64,000 nt of DNA from Streptomyces sp. NBC_00525 (GTDB lineage Bacteria > Actinomycetota > Actinomycetes > Streptomycetales > Streptomycetaceae): assembly GCF_036346595.1 (NCBI RefSeq), contig NZ_CP107834.1:3844001-3908000 (forward strand), written 5' to 3'. A model generated the notes under the pieces. The model made no database searches. It was not told the origin of the DNA and saw only the letters and a program-made list of their open reading frames with translations. A program made the translations under genes and the position numbers. Position 1 is the first letter of the stretch. Each line of letters begins with the position of its first letter. This document shows positions 51,182 through 59,475 of this stretch, one piece after another.

Positions 51182-51517
51182 GGACGCCTCCGGGTGCTGA
51201 ATCCGACCAGCGTAGAAGCTGAGTGGGCGGCACGGAACAAGGCCGAGCAATTCGCCGGAATTCGCCGAGATCGCCACCGTTGCGCGCCGGGTCCTTCGCC
51301 GTTCTTCGCCACCGTTCGCCGAGTCCCGGTCATCGGTGATCAGTGGTGATCTGTTCATAGCCGTGGCGAACAGGCGCTGCGGCAGCACCGGCAGACCGAG
51401 AAGCGCGACGGCAAGACGTACTGCCGGGCATGCAAGCGGCAGATCTCCCTGCGAAGACTCCGCCCCCCGCCGGGGCGAGTCCTGCGCGACACCGTAGGAA
51501 GCAACCGAGGAGGAATC
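51182..51517. promoter_or_regulatory. Divergent control region of the tgm cassette
   Basis: 336 bases. Contents: phased TTCGCC hexamers (separate entry), a direct repeat GGTGATC at 51335 and 51345, and a possible decayed zinc-binding frame at 51352-51430 (TYCRACKRQI). It ends with the AGGAGG site of tgmA. No -35/-10 pair is unambiguous. Confidence 0.45.
51251..51320. promoter_or_regulatory. Phased TTCGCC repeat array, candidate operator
   Basis: TTCGCC starts at 51251, 51261, 51295, 51305 and 51315; a degenerate ATCGCC occurs at 51270. Spacing within each cluster is 10 bp (one helical turn), and the clusters are about 44 bp apart. It lies 70-139 nt before the regulator start and 198-267 nt before tgmA. 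A DNA-bound multimer, probably the divergent TPR regulator, could occupy it. Confidence 0.55.
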
Positions 51518-51790
51518 TTGCAGACAAGCGCCACAGGTACGCAGACGACCGCACAGGCCCCGTGGGGGCTGCGCCGTATGGCTCCGTTGCGCAACGGCTC
51601 TTCCTCGCCGTGGCGATACGCGGGCATCGACCCGGACACGCAGACCGGCCGATGGCTTGGGGAGGGCGGAGCGATGACGCCGGCCGAACTCGGCAAGCAC
51701 GGCACGTCCGTCAACACTTACCCGCCCACACAGGTCGGCAAGGACGGCAAGATGGACGCCGATTCCGGTCACGACGCGACACAGGACTAG
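51518..51790 (+). CDS. tgmA: ATP-grasp-modified RiPP precursor peptide (graspetide)
   Basis: A 90-aa precursor. The leader carries APWGLRRMAPL and DPDTQTGRWLGEGG, characteristic of the actinobacterial SAV_5884-type (tgmA) family. The putative core at the C-terminus, from about 60, is KHGTSVNTYPPTQVGKDGKM then DADSGHDATQD: Thr/Ser hydroxyl acceptors and Asp donors for the ester crosslinks made by TgmB. It also has a D76-G77 dipeptide, an aspartimide-prone site for the PIMT-like TgmC. TTG start with an AGGAGG ribosome site. tgmB begins 10 nt after the stop. Confidence 0.88.
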   Translation: MQTSATGTQTTAQAPWGLRRMAPLRNGSSSPWRYAGIDPDTQTGRWLGEGGAMTPAELGKHGTSVNTYPPTQVGKDGKMDADSGHDATQD

Positions 51791-51800
51791 GGGGAGAGCC

Positions 51801-52760
51801 ATGGACGGGCGCCCGGTGCTGGTCTGCACGGAGTACGAGGACGCCACCGCTGATCTGGTCATCGCAGAACTGAACCGGCGCCGGGTGCCTGTTCTCCGGT
51901 TCGACCCTGGGCGCGACTTCCCGACGCCCGCGGTGCTCGCCGCGCACATGGGGGCGGGCGGATGGGGCGGGCGGCTCACGGTCGGGGAGCGTACGGCCGA
52001 CTTGTCCGCCGTGCGCGCCCTGTACCACCGTCGCCCGAGCCCTTACCCGACGGGGAGCGGCGAGCAGGCGGCCCGGTTCGCCACGCAGGAGAACCGGCGC
52101 GGCCTGAGTGGCGTGCTGGGCGCGCTGCCGGGGTGCCTGTACCTGAGCCACCCGCAAGCCATCGCACGAGCGGAGTACAAGCCCGCGCAGTTGGACGCGG
52201 CGGCACGGGTCGGGCTCACGGTTCCCGCCACCCTGATCACGAACGATCCGATGGAGGGCAAGGCGTTCTGCGCCGAACGGCCGACCATCTACAAGCCCCT
52301 GCACGCCGGGGCGTACGAGGTCGAGGGTGAGCCGGCCGGAATCTGGGCGGCCCCGGTCGAGGCGGGCGAGATCGACGGAGCGGTGAGGCACAGCGCGCAC
52401 CTGTTCCAAGAGCGGGTGCCGAAGGTGGCGGACGTGCGGACGGTCGTCGTCGGCGAGCAGGTGTTCAGCGCGCGCATCACCGCGCCGCCCGGGGTCGTGG
52501 ACTGGAGAGCCGAGTACCGGAGCCTCACCTATGAGCCGGTCGCCTGCCCGGGCGGGATACGCGAGGCGTTGGTGAGGTTCCTCGCCGGATTCGGGCTGAA
52601 CTTCGGCGCCTTCGACTTCTCCGTGACCGCTGACGGCGCATGGTGGTTCCTGGAGTGCAACCCCAACGGCCAGTGGGCGTGGCTCGAAGACGCGGCCGGA
52701 CTGCCCATCACACACGCAATCGCAGACCTGCTGGAGAACGGAGCGAGTCAGCATGACTGA
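51801..52760 (+). CDS. tgmB: ATP-grasp ribosomal peptide maturase (graspetide ligase)
   Basis: A 319-aa ATP-grasp enzyme that should link core side chains to Asp/Glu side chains by ester or amide bonds, using ATP. Segments: [11 protein letters not shown] near residue 72, [39 protein letters not shown], the ATP-grasp active-site region [11 protein letters not shown] and [15 protein letters not shown], and the Mg-binding signature [19 protein letters not shown] near the C-terminus. The start is ATG with GGGGGAGAG. Its stop lies 8 nt inside the tgmC start region. Confidence 0.93.
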   Translation: MDGRPVLVCTEYEDATADLVIAELNRRRVPVLRFDPGRDFPTPAVLAAHMGAGGWGGRLTVGERTADLSAVRALYHRRPSPYPTGSGEQAARFATQENRRGLSGVLGALPGCLYLSHPQAIARAEYKPAQLDAAARVGLTVPATLITNDPMEGKAFCAERPTIYKPLHAGAYEVEGEPAGIWAAPVEAGEIDGAVRHSAHLFQERVPKVADVRTVVVGEQVFSARITAPPGVVDWRAEYRSLTYEPVACPGGIREALVRFLAGFGLNFGAFDFSVTADGAWWFLECNPNGQWAWLEDAAGLPITHAIADLLENGASQHD

Positions 52761-53874
52761 CCCCTTGCCCTCGGAACACCTGCGGGCCGACCTTGCGCGG
52801 CGCCTGTCCAAGTCCGGCCCGCTACGCAGCGCGGACTGGGAGGCGGCTGTCATGTCGGTGCCCCGCGAGGCGTTCCTCTCGTGCGGCTGGTTCGAGTACG
52901 AGGACGGCGGTTGGTACCGCCCTGCAGCCGGGGACTCCCCGGAAGGACTCGCGCGAGTCTACGAAGACGACAGCCTCGTGACGCAGGTGGCTGGGGGCGT
53001 CTTCCCCAACCAGGTCGAGGGGCGCATCGCGGCGGCCCCGTCGTCCTCGTCCACCTTGCCGAGTCTGGTCGTGCGGATGCTCGAAGACCTGCGGGTGACC
53101 GAGGGGACGCGCGTTCTTGAGATCGGCACGGGCACGGGCTACTCGACCGCGCTGCTGTGCCATGTCGTGGGCGAGGACAACGTGACCACGGTCGAGGTTG
53201 ACGCGGAGGTGTCCGCCCGTGCCGGAATGGCCCTGTCGGGCGCCGGATACTGGCCGGCCCGCGTGGTCGGTGACGGCCTGGCGGGCTACGAGGCGGGAAG
53301 TCCGTATGACCGTGTGATCGCTACATGCGGCGTGCACACGGTGCCGGTCGAATGGCTGACGCAGACACGGCCCGGCGGTCAGGTCCTGGTCACGGTCGGC
53401 GGATGGATGCATGCATCCGAACTCGTACGGCTCACGGTCGCCGACGACGGCACGGCGAGCGGCCCGGTTCTCGGTGGGCAGGTCTCGTTCATGCTGGCCC
53501 GTCCCCACCTTCCGCCCCCGCTCGGGATGCTGCCGAATCTCAGTGAGGGCGACGCGGTGCCCGCCGAGCTGGGTGCGGATGTGCTCGACGACTGGGAGGT
53601 CCGGTTCGTCGCGCAGTTCGCCGCGCCGCGTGCGCAGCGGCTCAGGCTGGAACGGGAGGGCCGGACGGAGCACGTCGTCATCGACGTGGACGCCGGGGCC
53701 TGGGCGGTCCTCTTCCAGGACGGCGCGCGGTGGATGGTGCGACAGGGCGGCCCGGCGCGCCTATGGGATCAGATCACCGAACGCATCACGCGGTGGCAGA
53801 CGGATGGGCGACCGCCGGCCGACCGGATGCGGCTGCACGTCGCACCCGCCGGACAACGCCTCACCTGGGCGTGA
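52753..53874 (+). CDS. tgmC: PIMT-like methyltransferase of ATP-grasp RiPP maturation
   Basis: A 373-aa SAM-dependent methyltransferase resembling protein-L-isoaspartate O-methyltransferase but with an extra C-terminal domain (about 230-373). The SAM motif is [15 protein letters not shown] near residue 120; an N-terminal gate region has [10 protein letters not shown] and [24 protein letters not shown], the PIMT substrate-loop analogue. In related graspetides (fuscimiditide type) such an enzyme turns an Asp in the crosslinked peptide into aspartimide. It overlaps tgmB by 8 nt. The stop is followed after one base by the right-hand repeat. Confidence 0.9.
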   Translation: MTDPLPSEHLRADLARRLSKSGPLRSADWEAAVMSVPREAFLSCGWFEYEDGGWYRPAAGDSPEGLARVYEDDSLVTQVAGGVFPNQVEGRIAAAPSSSSTLPSLVVRMLEDLRVTEGTRVLEIGTGTGYSTALLCHVVGEDNVTTVEVDAEVSARAGMALSGAGYWPARVVGDGLAGYEAGSPYDRVIATCGVHTVPVEWLTQTRPGGQVLVTVGGWMHASELVRLTVADDGTASGPVLGGQVSFMLARPHLPPPLGMLPNLSEGDAVPAELGADVLDDWEVRFVAQFAAPRAQRLRLEREGRTEHVVIDVDAGAWAVLFQDGARWMVRQGGPARLWDQITERITRWQTDGRPPADRMRLHVAPAGQRLTWA

Positions 53875-53875
53875 C

Positions 53876-53938
53876 CCGACCTTCGCCGTCGCCCCGGATG
53901 CCTGGACCGCGTTCCTGGGGCACGCCACGGCGGGCTGA
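53876..53938 (+). pseudogene. Stranded 3' remnant of a DUF397 gene
   Basis: Encodes PTFAVAPDAWTAFLGHATAG and a TGA stop, identical in protein to the last 20 residues of the DUF397 gene at 49394-49642. There is no start codon or upstream DUF397 sequence here. It is the orphaned tail left by whatever event created the flanking repeats. Confidence 0.9.
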
Positions 53939-53942
53939 TCAC
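53876..53942. repeat. Direct repeat, right copy, flanking the tgm cassette
   Basis: 67 bp, one mismatch to 49580-49646. It begins one base after the tgmC stop codon. Immediately beyond it is the GGCGGCCG-TCAAC-CGGCCGCC hairpin and glsA, so the junction looks like the pre-insertion DUF397/glsA border. Confidence 0.92.
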
Positions 53943-53944
53943 GG

Positions 53945-53965
53945 GGCGGCCGTCAACCGGCCGCC
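53945..53965. terminator. Hairpin at the end of glsA
   Basis: 8-bp perfect stem GGCGGCCG / CGGCCGCC with a 5-nt TCAAC loop, overlapping the glsA stop (53953). It probably terminated the DUF397 transcript in the ancestral layout and may still stop tgmC transcription; its position inside the glsA 3' end limits action on glsA itself. Confidence 0.65.
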
Positions 53966-54984
53966 TCCGCGTGCGCCGTCGAGGCGAACAGGTTCATGCC
54001 GAGCGCCCCGGACAGGAAGTGGGCCACGCGCTGGCCTCGTACGCTGTTGCCCGCCTCGTCCAGGCGGGGTGAGAACACCGCGAGGCTGCCCTTGCCGGGG
54101 GCGACGGTGATGATGCCCCCGGACACCCCGCTCTTGCCGGGCATGCCGACCTCGTACAGCCAGTCGCCGCTGCGTTCGTACAGGCCGGCCGTGGCGAGCG
54201 CGGAGAGGGTGTCGCGGCAGACGCCGGCGTCCACGACCTGCTCGCCGGTGCGCGGGCAGACGCCGCCGTTGGCGAGGGTCGCGCCCATGGTCGCGAGGTC
54301 GCGGGCGGAGACGGTCAGCGAGCACTGCCGGGTGTAGAGGTCCGTGGTGGTCACGGGGTCCCCGGCGAGGGCGCCGTAGCTGTCCAGCAGCCGGGCGATG
54401 GACTCGTTGCGCTGGTTGGTCGCGGCCTCGGAGGTGTACACCCGGTCGTCCACGAGCAGGTCCCGGCCCGCGAAGCGGGACAGGCCCCGCCGGACGAAGT
54501 CCCACCGCTCCTGCGGCGTCGCGCCGGGCACCAGCGCGGTCGTGGCCAGGGCCCCCGCGTTGACCATGGGATTCATCGGGCTGCCGTGGTTCAGCTCGAC
54601 CGCCAGCACGGAGTTGAACGGCAGGCCGGTGCTGTTGACCCCGATCCGCTGCCGTACCGTCTCGCGCCCCAACTCGTGGTTCACGAGGGCGAACACGAAC
54701 GGCTTGGACACGGACTGGATCGAGAACATGTGGTCCGCGTCGCCGGCCGTGTAGGTGCTGCCGCCGACATGGGCGACCGCGATGCCGAACAGTTCCGGGT
54801 CCGCCTCGGCGAGGACCGGAATGTAGTCGGCGACCCGCCCGCCCCGGTCGCCCTGGAACCGCCGGTGCACCCCCTCCAGCGTCGCCCGTACGGCCTCGGC
54901 GGTCGGCAGCCGCCCCGTGGAGACGGCGGCCCGCGCCGTGCCGGGGTCCGCGACGTCCCCGGTGTCATGGATCACCCCGGCCAT
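53953..54984 (-). CDS. glsA: Glutaminase, class A-like serine-dependent
   Basis: Hydrolyses L-glutamine to glutamate and ammonia. 343 aa. The serine-beta-lactamase-like fold has the catalytic SxxK within QSVSKPF near residue 94, a conserved FNSVLAVELNHGSPMNPMVNAGAL segment with the catalytic Tyr-region partner nearby, and GMPGKSGVSGGI near 290. ATG 54984 has an ideal GGAGG site. The final 25 residues are more variable. It is convergent to the tgm cassette and DUF397 remnant, with no functional link to them. Confidence 0.93.
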   Translation of the reverse strand: MAGVIHDTGDVADPGTARAAVSTGRLPTAEAVRATLEGVHRRFQGDRGGRVADYIPVLAEADPELFGIAVAHVGGSTYTAGDADHMFSIQSVSKPFVFALVNHELGRETVRQRIGVNSTGLPFNSVLAVELNHGSPMNPMVNAGALATTALVPGATPQERWDFVRRGLSRFAGRDLLVDDRVYTSEAATNQRNESIARLLDSYGALAGDPVTTTDLYTRQCSLTVSARDLATMGATLANGGVCPRTGEQVVDAGVCRDTLSALATAGLYERSGDWLYEVGMPGKSGVSGGIITVAPGKGSLAVFSPRLDEAGNSVRGQRVAHFLSGALGMNLFASTAHAEAAG

Positions 54985-55171
54985 CCGCCACCTCCTGATC
55001 TCCGGCCCCGGCCCTCCGGAACCGCACCCGACTACCACTACCGCACAGCCCACCCGCCACCGCCGCGCGAAATGACCGATGCGGCCGGGAGAGCCCCCGA
55101 TGGCCGATGTCGTACGCACCGGGCCGCGTGGGTACCGGGTCCGGACGGGACGGCGCCCTACACTCACGCGG

Positions 55172-56029
55172 ATGCGTCGTGACGAGGAACCGGCCGGCCG
55201 GGGCGGCGAAGGCCGGGCCGAAGGCGTGGGGCCGTTCACCACACGGCTCACACTGCGCGGGGCCGATGGCAGCGAGGCCGTGTGGGACTCCCGTACGGTC
55301 CGCAGGCGCGGCGCGCTGACCGTACGGGCGGCGGGCGGCACCCGAGCGGTGGTCCAGCGGGCCGACGCTCCGGGGCTGGCCCGGACGCGGGCGCTCAACT
55401 CCGTCGCGGCGGTGGCGTTCACACTCGGCGGACTGCTCTTCGCCGCCGGGGCCGCGCTCGCGATCGACGGGGCACCCGCGAACTCCGTGTCGAGCACGTA
55501 CTTCGCCGGTGGCCTCTTCTTCAACGCCGGGGGCTACGCCTCACTCCTCCAGGCCGTCAACGCACCCCGGCGGACCGAGGGCAACCGGCTCAGGACCGGC
55601 GCGTGGCGGTGGTGGAGCTACGAGCCGATGCGCATCGACTGGCTCAGTACGTTCCTGCTCTTCGCCGGCACGCTGGTCTTCGGCCTGAACCTGCTGGACT
55701 CGTTCCTGCACGGCCTCAGCACCCAGCAGGCGGCCCGACTCGTGTGGGCGCCGGACGTGATCGGCTGCGTGCTCTTCCTGATCTCGGGCCAGCTCGCCCT
55801 CGCCGAGGTCTGCCACGCCGCCACGGGCGTCCGACCGCACGACCTCGGCTGGTGGATCGTCGCCGTCAACATGGCCGGCTCGGTGCTGTTCATGATCGCC
55901 GCCCTGGCGGACCTGGTCAGCCCCGGCGAGAGCGCCCCGGTCAGCATGGCCGTCTCCAACACCGGCACCCTGGCCGGAGCCCTGTGCTTCGCCGCGACCG
56001 GCGTACTCCAGTGGTTCGAACGCCCCTGA
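55172..56029 (+). CDS. YrhK-like multi-pass membrane protein
   Basis: A 285-aa protein with about 6 membrane helices from residue 90 on. WWSYEPMRIDWLSTFLLFAGTL and DVIGCVLFLISGQLALAEV resemble the YrhK-like family seen with two such units; here the first half (SVAAVAFTLGGLLFAAG; YFAGGLFFNAGGYASLLQ) may be a divergent repeat. The function is unknown. ATG 55172 was chosen because a TACACT box sits 7 nt upstream (leaderless type); in-frame starts at 55079 and 55100 are alternatives. It stops 13 nt before the convergent monooxygenase gene. Confidence 0.7.
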   Translation: MRRDEEPAGRGGEGRAEGVGPFTTRLTLRGADGSEAVWDSRTVRRRGALTVRAAGGTRAVVQRADAPGLARTRALNSVAAVAFTLGGLLFAAGAALAIDGAPANSVSSTYFAGGLFFNAGGYASLLQAVNAPRRTEGNRLRTGAWRWWSYEPMRIDWLSTFLLFAGTLVFGLNLLDSFLHGLSTQQAARLVWAPDVIGCVLFLISGQLALAEVCHAATGVRPHDLGWWIVAVNMAGSVLFMIAALADLVSPGESAPVSMAVSNTGTLAGALCFAATGVLQWFERP

Positions 56030-56042
56030 CCGCAGCGAGGCC

Positions 56043-57581
56043 CTACCGGAGCCGGTCCGAGGGCTGGGCCGGCAGGGCGTCGTGGGCGGCGTCGGCCTGG
56101 GCGGGCAGGGAGAGTTGCCAGGTGTAGTCGTCCGGGTCGAAGGCGTGCAGGCGCTTGACGAGCCGGGCCGTCGACCAGGGCCAGCAGAACGTGTTGACGC
56201 CGGGGAGGCCGAAGTAGTAGCCGGTGCCGCCGCCGGCGTTGTAGACCGTGCCGGACAGCGCCTCGTGCAGAGCCCGCTGGTAGGCCGCCTCGGCCCCCGG
56301 CCTGACGTCCAGGGTGGCGGACGCCCCGCCCGCGCGCAGCCGGCTGAGGGCGTCGGTGACGTAGCGGAGCTGGGCTTCGAGGACGGTGGGGACGGCCGTG
56401 GTGCCGGTGAGCAGGTTCGGGCCGATGAGCAGGAAGAGGTTGGGGTATCCGCTGACGCTGGTGCCCAGGTAGGCGCGGCGGCTGCCGGCCCAGCTCTCGG
56501 CCAACGTGCCCTCGGTGCCGTGCAGATGGGGGGCCAGCGGGATGTCGCCGATGTGGAACCCGGTCGCGAGGACGAGGACGTCGGCACGGGTGCGGCTGCC
56601 GTCGGCGCCGATGACGTCGGAGCCGTCCACGGCCGTCACGCGAGTGGGGCGCAGCCGTACGTTGGGCCGGGTCAGGGCGGCGTAGTACGTGCTGGAGGTG
56701 ATCAGGCGGCGCCCGCCCAGACGGTAGTCGGGCGTCAGGGCGCGGCGCAGGGCGCGGTCCCGGACGGAGGTGCGCAGATGGAGCCGGGCCAGGGTCTCCA
56801 GGGGCCGCAGCAGGCTCGGGTGGCGCAGCGGGAATCCGATGCTCTCCTGGGTCAGATGGTGCAGGCCGCGCAGTGCGCGGCGGGCCGCCGGGTGGCGGGC
56901 GAAGTACCGGTGGAGGCCCGGCGGGAGCGGGTAGTCGGGCTTGGGGAGGACCCACTGCGGCGTGCTCTGGAAGACGTCGACACGGGCCGCCCTCGGCTGG
57001 ATCTCGGGCAGGAACTGGACGGTGGACGCCCCGGTGCCCACCACCGCCACGCGCTGCCCGGCCAGGTCGACCCCGTGGTCCCAGCGGGCGGAGTGGAAGG
57101 CGGCGCCGGGGAAGGTGTCGAGGCCGGGGATGTCGGGGATGCGGGGCCGGTGCCAGGGGCCGGTGGCGACGATCACCGCGCGGGCGGCGCAGGTGCCGGA
57201 CGTGGTCCGCAGCCGCCAGCGGTGCGCCGCCGGCTCCCAGCGGGCCTCCAGCACCTCCGTGTCGTAGCGGATCGCGTCGTGCACGCCGTGCGCCGTCGCG
57301 GTGTTGTCGAGGTAGTCGAGGATCTCCGGCCGGCCCGCGAAGCCCCGGCTCCAGGTGTGCGGCGCGAAGGTGTACTCGTACAGCATCGCCGGTACGTCGC
57401 AGCCGCAGCCGGGGTAGGTGTTGTCGCGCCAGGTCCCGCCGAGGCGGGCGGACTTCTCCAGTACGACGACGTCGTCGAAGCCGGCCTCGCGCAGCGCGAT
57501 CACGGCGGCCAGGCCGGAGATCCCGGCCCCGATGACGACGACTTCCGCTTCGTAGTGCTGTCCGATGCTGTCGTCGGCCAC
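56043..57581 (-). CDS. Type I Baeyer-Villiger monooxygenase-like flavoprotein
   Basis: A 512-aa FAD/NADPH monooxygenase. The FAD motif is GAGISGLAAV (about 17), the NADPH motif is VGTGASTVQF (about 182), and between them the Baeyer-Villiger fingerprint FPGAAFHSARW (FxGxxxHxxxW) is intact. It would insert oxygen beside a ketone, e.g. in cyclic ketones or steroids. The GTG start follows AGGAGG. It is divergent from the Rieske oxygenase gene (183 bp), hinting at a common pathway. The substrate is not deducible. Confidence 0.88.
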   Translation of the reverse strand: MADDSIGQHYEAEVVVIGAGISGLAAVIALREAGFDDVVVLEKSARLGGTWRDNTYPGCGCDVPAMLYEYTFAPHTWSRGFAGRPEILDYLDNTATAHGVHDAIRYDTEVLEARWEPAAHRWRLRTTSGTCAARAVIVATGPWHRPRIPDIPGLDTFPGAAFHSARWDHGVDLAGQRVAVVGTGASTVQFLPEIQPRAARVDVFQSTPQWVLPKPDYPLPPGLHRYFARHPAARRALRGLHHLTQESIGFPLRHPSLLRPLETLARLHLRTSVRDRALRRALTPDYRLGGRRLITSSTYYAALTRPNVRLRPTRVTAVDGSDVIGADGSRTRADVLVLATGFHIGDIPLAPHLHGTEGTLAESWAGSRRAYLGTSVSGYPNLFLLIGPNLLTGTTAVPTVLEAQLRYVTDALSRLRAGGASATLDVRPGAEAAYQRALHEALSGTVYNAGGGTGYYFGLPGVNTFCWPWSTARLVKRLHAFDPDDYTWQLSLPAQADAAHDALPAQPSDRLR

Positions 57582-57764
57582 CAGTACGCGCCTCCTGTCT
57601 GCGTCGCGAGCACCCCGGCGCCACAGCCGAACCGCTCCCGCCCGCTTGCCCGGATTGCCGAGCCTAGGGAGGTTCGCGGTCTCGCACGTGGATACGACGA
57701 CAGATGGCTCGAAGGAGTGGTATTGCTGGGTTATCGGAATACCGGGGCGGCCTTCTCTGCTTGG

Positions 57765-58796
57765 ATGCCGACCATGGCGAAGAGGGGCGGACTGCCCGAA
57801 TCCGGGAGACTCCAGGCCGCCGTCGACGAGCCCGGACGGCGACTGCCGTACCCCAGCGGCTGGTTCTGCCTGGCGCGTTCACGGGAGCTGTCGCCCGGCA
57901 AAGTCGCGACCCGCCGTTTCATGGACGAGGACGTCGTCCTCTACCGCACCCGTGACGGCCGCGCCCACGCCGTACGTCCCTACTGCCCCCACCTCGGCGC
58001 CCACCTGGGCGCCGGCGGCACGGTCGAGGGCCGGAACCTCGTATGCCCCTTCCACGGCTTCGCCTTCGGCCCGGACGGCACCTGCGTCGGCACGCCGGAC
58101 GGCCTGCCCCCGCGCGCCCGTCTGAGCCACCACACCATCAGCGAGCGCGACGGCTTCCTCTTCGTCTGGTACGCGCCCGGCGGCGCCGCGCCCACCTGGG
58201 AGATCCCCGGCATCGCGCGGCCCGGAATCGCCCCGACGGCCGCCTGGAGCACGGAAGTGCGCACCTACCCCCAGGAGATCATCGAGAACACCCTCGACTT
58301 CCAGCACCTCCCGGTCCTGCACCACGTCTCCGTGCGGCAGCTCGACCCGCCCACGCCCCAGGGCCCCCTGCTGCGCATGCGGCTGCGCCTCGGGCCGACC
58401 AGGCCGGCCGTCCTCGCGCACCGGGTCCGGGCCGACCACACCTTCCTCCTGGCCGGGCTGGGATACCTCTGCGTCGAACTGCCCGTGCCCGCGCTCGGAC
58501 TCACCAGCTACCTCTGGGCGATGCACACCCCGACCGGGCCCCGGCGCACGCGCATGCTGGTCGCGACGGCCTGCGCGGACCTCCACGGGCGGGCCGCCGA
58601 CGCCGCGTCGCTCCCGCGGCGCGGCCTGCACCGGGCCTTCGCCCGCGCGATGCTGCGCACCGCCGTCGGCAAGGTCCACCAGGACCTGACGATCTGGAAC
58701 ACCAAACGCTACGAGCCGTACCCCCGGCTCGCCCCGAACGACCGGGCCATCGGCCTGTTCCGCCACTGGGCCCACCAGTTCTACCCGAAGCCCTGA
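57765..58796 (+). CDS. Rieske 2Fe-2S oxygenase, KshA/Neverland-like
   Basis: A 343-aa oxygenase alpha-subunit. The Rieske motif CPH-x16-CPFH begins near residue 70 (CPHLGAHLGAG; LVCPFHGF). The mononuclear iron motif is ENTLDFQHLPVLHHVS near 178, where D-x-x-H-x-x-x-x-H fits the ligand pattern. Length and layout resemble 3-ketosteroid 9-alpha-hydroxylase or cholesterol 7-desaturase types. Its reductase partner is not in the window. ATG 57765 or 57774 is the start; no strong ribosome site. It is divergent from the Baeyer-Villiger gene. Confidence 0.85.
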   Translation: MPTMAKRGGLPESGRLQAAVDEPGRRLPYPSGWFCLARSRELSPGKVATRRFMDEDVVLYRTRDGRAHAVRPYCPHLGAHLGAGGTVEGRNLVCPFHGFAFGPDGTCVGTPDGLPPRARLSHHTISERDGFLFVWYAPGGAAPTWEIPGIARPGIAPTAAWSTEVRTYPQEIIENTLDFQHLPVLHHVSVRQLDPPTPQGPLLRMRLRLGPTRPAVLAHRVRADHTFLLAGLGYLCVELPVPALGLTSYLWAMHTPTGPRRTRMLVATACADLHGRAADAASLPRRGLHRAFARAMLRTAVGKVHQDLTIWNTKRYEPYPRLAPNDRAIGLFRHWAHQFYPKP

Positions 58797-58841
58797 ACGA
58801 ACCCGCGCCCGTGCACCGCCCCCGGCAGCCCCGTACGCCCC

Positions 58842-59426
58842 TCACAGCCCCGGCGCCCCCCACACCGGGAACCAGCGGGACAGGTCCTGCTCGACGCGGA
58901 GGTCGTCGCCCAGCGTGGCGCGGACCTGGAGTTCCAGCTGGTTGTCGCGCTTCTCGGCGGCGCCCGGCACCGGGGCGAAGGGGTAGAACGTGCCGCGTTT
59001 GTAGAGGTAGACCAGGGCCAGGGCGCGGCCGGCCGGGTCCTTGAAGGCGACCAGGGAGCAGAGCAGCTGCGGGCCGAAGCCGGCTTCCTGGAGGAGCGTG
59101 TTGACGGCGTGGAGGTCGTTGACCAGGGCGGCGCTGTCCTCGGCCGGTTGGCGGGCCAGCAGCCAGGTGTAGCCGTACGAGTCCTGGCTGAACTCCACCG
59201 GGATGCCCCCGCGCCCCGTATCCGCGTCGAGGAGTTCGCGTACGTCCTGCTGGATGCGGGCGAAGGCGGAGCCCTCCACGCCCGCGAAGCACACCGAGCC
59301 CCGGCCGGTCGGGGCGAAGCCCGTCGCGGCCCGCAGGGTCAGCGCGGCGGACGGTACGGCGAAGAGCTGGTCCAGATCCGGGCGGACCGGCTTGCTGCGG
59401 CCCAGGATCGTGTCGAGCAGACCCAC
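58842..59426 (-). CDS. pspAB: PspA-associated protein PspAB
   Basis: A 194-aa protein that starts MGLLDTILGRSKPVRPDLDQLFAVPSAA, the typical PspAB opening (key residues GRSKP and DLDQLFA). It includes VEFSQDSYGYTWLL and ends VEQDLSRWFPVWGAPGL. It works in the phage-shock/envelope-stress system; biochemical role unknown. GTG start with AAGGAG site. It follows htpX by about 49 nt on the same strand, and the pair is common in actinomycetes. Confidence 0.92.
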   Translation of the reverse strand: MGLLDTILGRSKPVRPDLDQLFAVPSAALTLRAATGFAPTGRGSVCFAGVEGSAFARIQQDVRELLDADTGRGGIPVEFSQDSYGYTWLLARQPAEDSAALVNDLHAVNTLLQEAGFGPQLLCSLVAFKDPAGRALALVYLYKRGTFYPFAPVPGAAEKRDNQLELQVRATLGDDLRVEQDLSRWFPVWGAPGL

Positions 59427-59475
59427 GGGGACTCCTTGCGACGGGGACGGGCGGCGCCCGCACTGACGGGCGCCC

